A stretch of 6,037 bases of DNA from Gammaproteobacteria bacterium (GTDB taxonomy: Bacteria; Pseudomonadota; Gammaproteobacteria; Eutrophobiales; Eutrophobiaceae), in contig JAAXHV010000304.1 of assembly GCA_012270695.1 (NCBI GenBank), forward strand, positions 8,903-14,939. The letters run 5' to 3'. Shown here in pieces: positions 5,572 to 6,037 of the stretch. Made by a program: the position numbers and the translations under genes. The notes beneath the pieces were generated by a model. That model saw only the letters and a program-made list of their open reading frames with translations, searched no databases and was not told where the DNA came from. Within the stretch, counting starts at the first letter, position 1. Each line of letters opens with the position of its first letter.

Positions 5572-5639
5572 AAGCCCTGCCTGTATAATGTCTTGTGCGA
5601 TTAATGACTATCACCCGATGGGTGCAACAGGCAAGGCTT
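5572..5639 (+). promoter_or_regulatory. Inverted repeat that can cover the transposase ribosome binding site
   Basis: AAGCCCTGCCTGT (5572-5584) pairs with ACAGGCAAGGCTT (5627-5639) over 13 positions with one mismatch. The right arm contains AAGG (5633-5636), the only Shine-Dalgarno-like bases ahead of the transposase ATG at 5640. A smaller hairpin, CACCC-GAT-GGGTG (5612-5624), lies in the loop. TATAAT (5584-5589) begins at the last base of the left arm and may be the transposase -10 box; transcripts from it would start near 5597 and lack the left arm. Confidence 0.6.
5584..5589 (+). promoter_or_regulatory. Candidate -10 box of the transposase promoter
   Basis: A perfect TATAAT inside the element's left end. 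The 17-base-spaced -35 position (5561-5566, AAGAAT) is poor and lies in flanking host DNA, so transcription would be weak or depend on the insertion site. The adjacent TG at 5582-5583 is one base too close to be a classical extended -10. Confidence 0.4.
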
Positions 5640-6037
5640 ATGAACATCCTACCCTATACCATAGCAAATACCAATGATTTATTGACCGGCCGCGGCGGGC
5701 TGGTGTGTGTGGCGGAGTTGCTGCGACGGATTGGATTTTCCTGCTGGGTTGAGCGTGACTTTCCCAAGCCGGGCAGCAACCGGGGGTACGGGCCGGCCGA
5801 GGTAGTGACTTTATGGATGCTGATGCTGCATGAGGGGGCGCGTTGTCTGGAGGACGTGCGGCATATTGGTGAGGACAAGGCGCTGCGCAAACTGCTGGGG
5901 TTACGCCGGGTGCCGAGCGCGGATATGCTGGGGGACTGGTTACGGCGGTTGGGCCAAGATGAGGTGGGTATCAAGGCATTAGTCAAGGTCAACCGGCGGC
6001 TGTTGGGGTGGGGTCTGGGCCGGTGTCGGCGGGTGAC
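5640..6037 (+). CDS. IS1380-family transposase, N-terminal part (partial)
   Basis: ATG at 5640 opens a frame of 132 codons with no stop up to the window edge. The protein begins MNILPYTIANTNDLLTGRGG and shows the typical N-terminal IS1380 pattern: LLTGRGGLVCVAELLRRIG (14-32), DFPKPGSNRGYGPAEVVTLW (about 39-58), LMLHEGARCLEDVRHI (60-75) and LRRVPSADMLGDWLRRLG (about 87-104). IS1380-type enzymes are DDE transposases that move by cut-and-paste and leave short target duplications; the catalytic acidic residues lie beyond the window. The N-terminus looks undamaged. AAGG (5633-5636), three bases before the ATG, is a close and weak ribosome binding site that is buried in the inverted repeat. The antisense open frame across this region is a by-product of its GC-rich codons. 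Confidence 0.9.
   Translation, partial: MNILPYTIANTNDLLTGRGGLVCVAELLRRIGFSCWVERDFPKPGSNRGYGPAEVVTLWMLMLHEGARCLEDVRHIGEDKALRKLLGLRRVPSADMLGDWLRRLGQDEVGIKALVKVNRRLLGWGLGRCRRV

Larger units (their letters stand above)
5572..6037 (+). mobile_element. IS1380-family insertion sequence, left end (partial)
   Basis: From about 5572 the sequence changes to an insertion sequence with an IS1380-type transposase gene, continuing past the window edge. The exact left tip is unsure: the terminal inverted repeat and target duplication can only be set by comparing with the right end. The start probably lies in AAGCCCTGCCTGT (5572-5584) or a few bases before it. The element sits beyond the end of the CRP-type gene and does not interrupt it. 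The codon choice in the transposase (many GGG, CGG and GTG codons) differs from the neighbouring genes, in line with acquisition by transposition. Confidence 0.75.

Noticed and set aside
5654..5992. 112-codon open frame on the minus strand within the insertion sequence
   Set aside because: It is antisense to the clear IS1380-type transposase N-terminus and is composed of low-information Ser/Arg/Pro-rich sequence.

Overview
The window looks like a mid-GC gammaproteobacterial chromosome segment. The main reason is a DUF3450 gene followed by an ExbB/TolQ-like gene carrying a long periplasmic N-terminus, a pairing known from the TtpC-type TonB systems of Vibrio, Shewanella and relatives. The presence of class III cyclase/AAA proteins and an IS1380-family element would also suit an environmental proteobacterium. 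The genus cannot be fixed from the sequence.

Left part (1-1600, minus strand): a DUF3450 periplasmic coiled-coil protein (1376-597) and, 16 bases later, the first 193 codons of a TtpC-like MotA/TolQ/ExbB protein (580-1, running off the window). Two tandem sigma70-like promoters (1535-1561 and 1492-1520) precede them. These genes normally lead into exbB, exbD, tonB and a TPR gene, which should lie beyond base 1.

Centre (1605-2672, plus strand): a divergent phosphotransferase-fold kinase resembling N-acetylhexosamine 1-kinase (NahK). Its stop codon lies inside the first of two 28-base direct repeats (2659-2686 and 2719-2746, 26/28 identical, exact 60-base period, each with a 5-bp hairpin). This geometry resembles a minimal CRISPR unit, but no cas gene is present.

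Right-centre (2844-5525, plus strand): an apparent two-gene signalling operon. A strong promoter with an AT-rich upstream tract, a 6-codon mini-ORF with a good Shine-Dalgarno, then a zinc-ribbon / class III nucleotide cyclase / AAA ATPase protein that appears shortened twice: a compressed segment between Walker A and Walker B, and a frameshift with loss of the usual C-terminal TPR region. Directly downstream is a CRP/FNR-family regulator that keeps the cyclic-nucleotide-binding residues and the CRP-type recognition-helix residues. The simplest reading is a cyclase that makes a cyclic nucleotide and a receptor that reads it, although activity of the shortened cyclase is unproven.

Right edge (about 5572-6037): the left end of an IS1380-family insertion sequence with the 5' part of its transposase. 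A 13-bp inverted repeat flanking the likely internal promoter covers the transposase ribosome binding site, so it could block translation of read-through transcripts.

No tRNA, rRNA or confident CRISPR array was seen.
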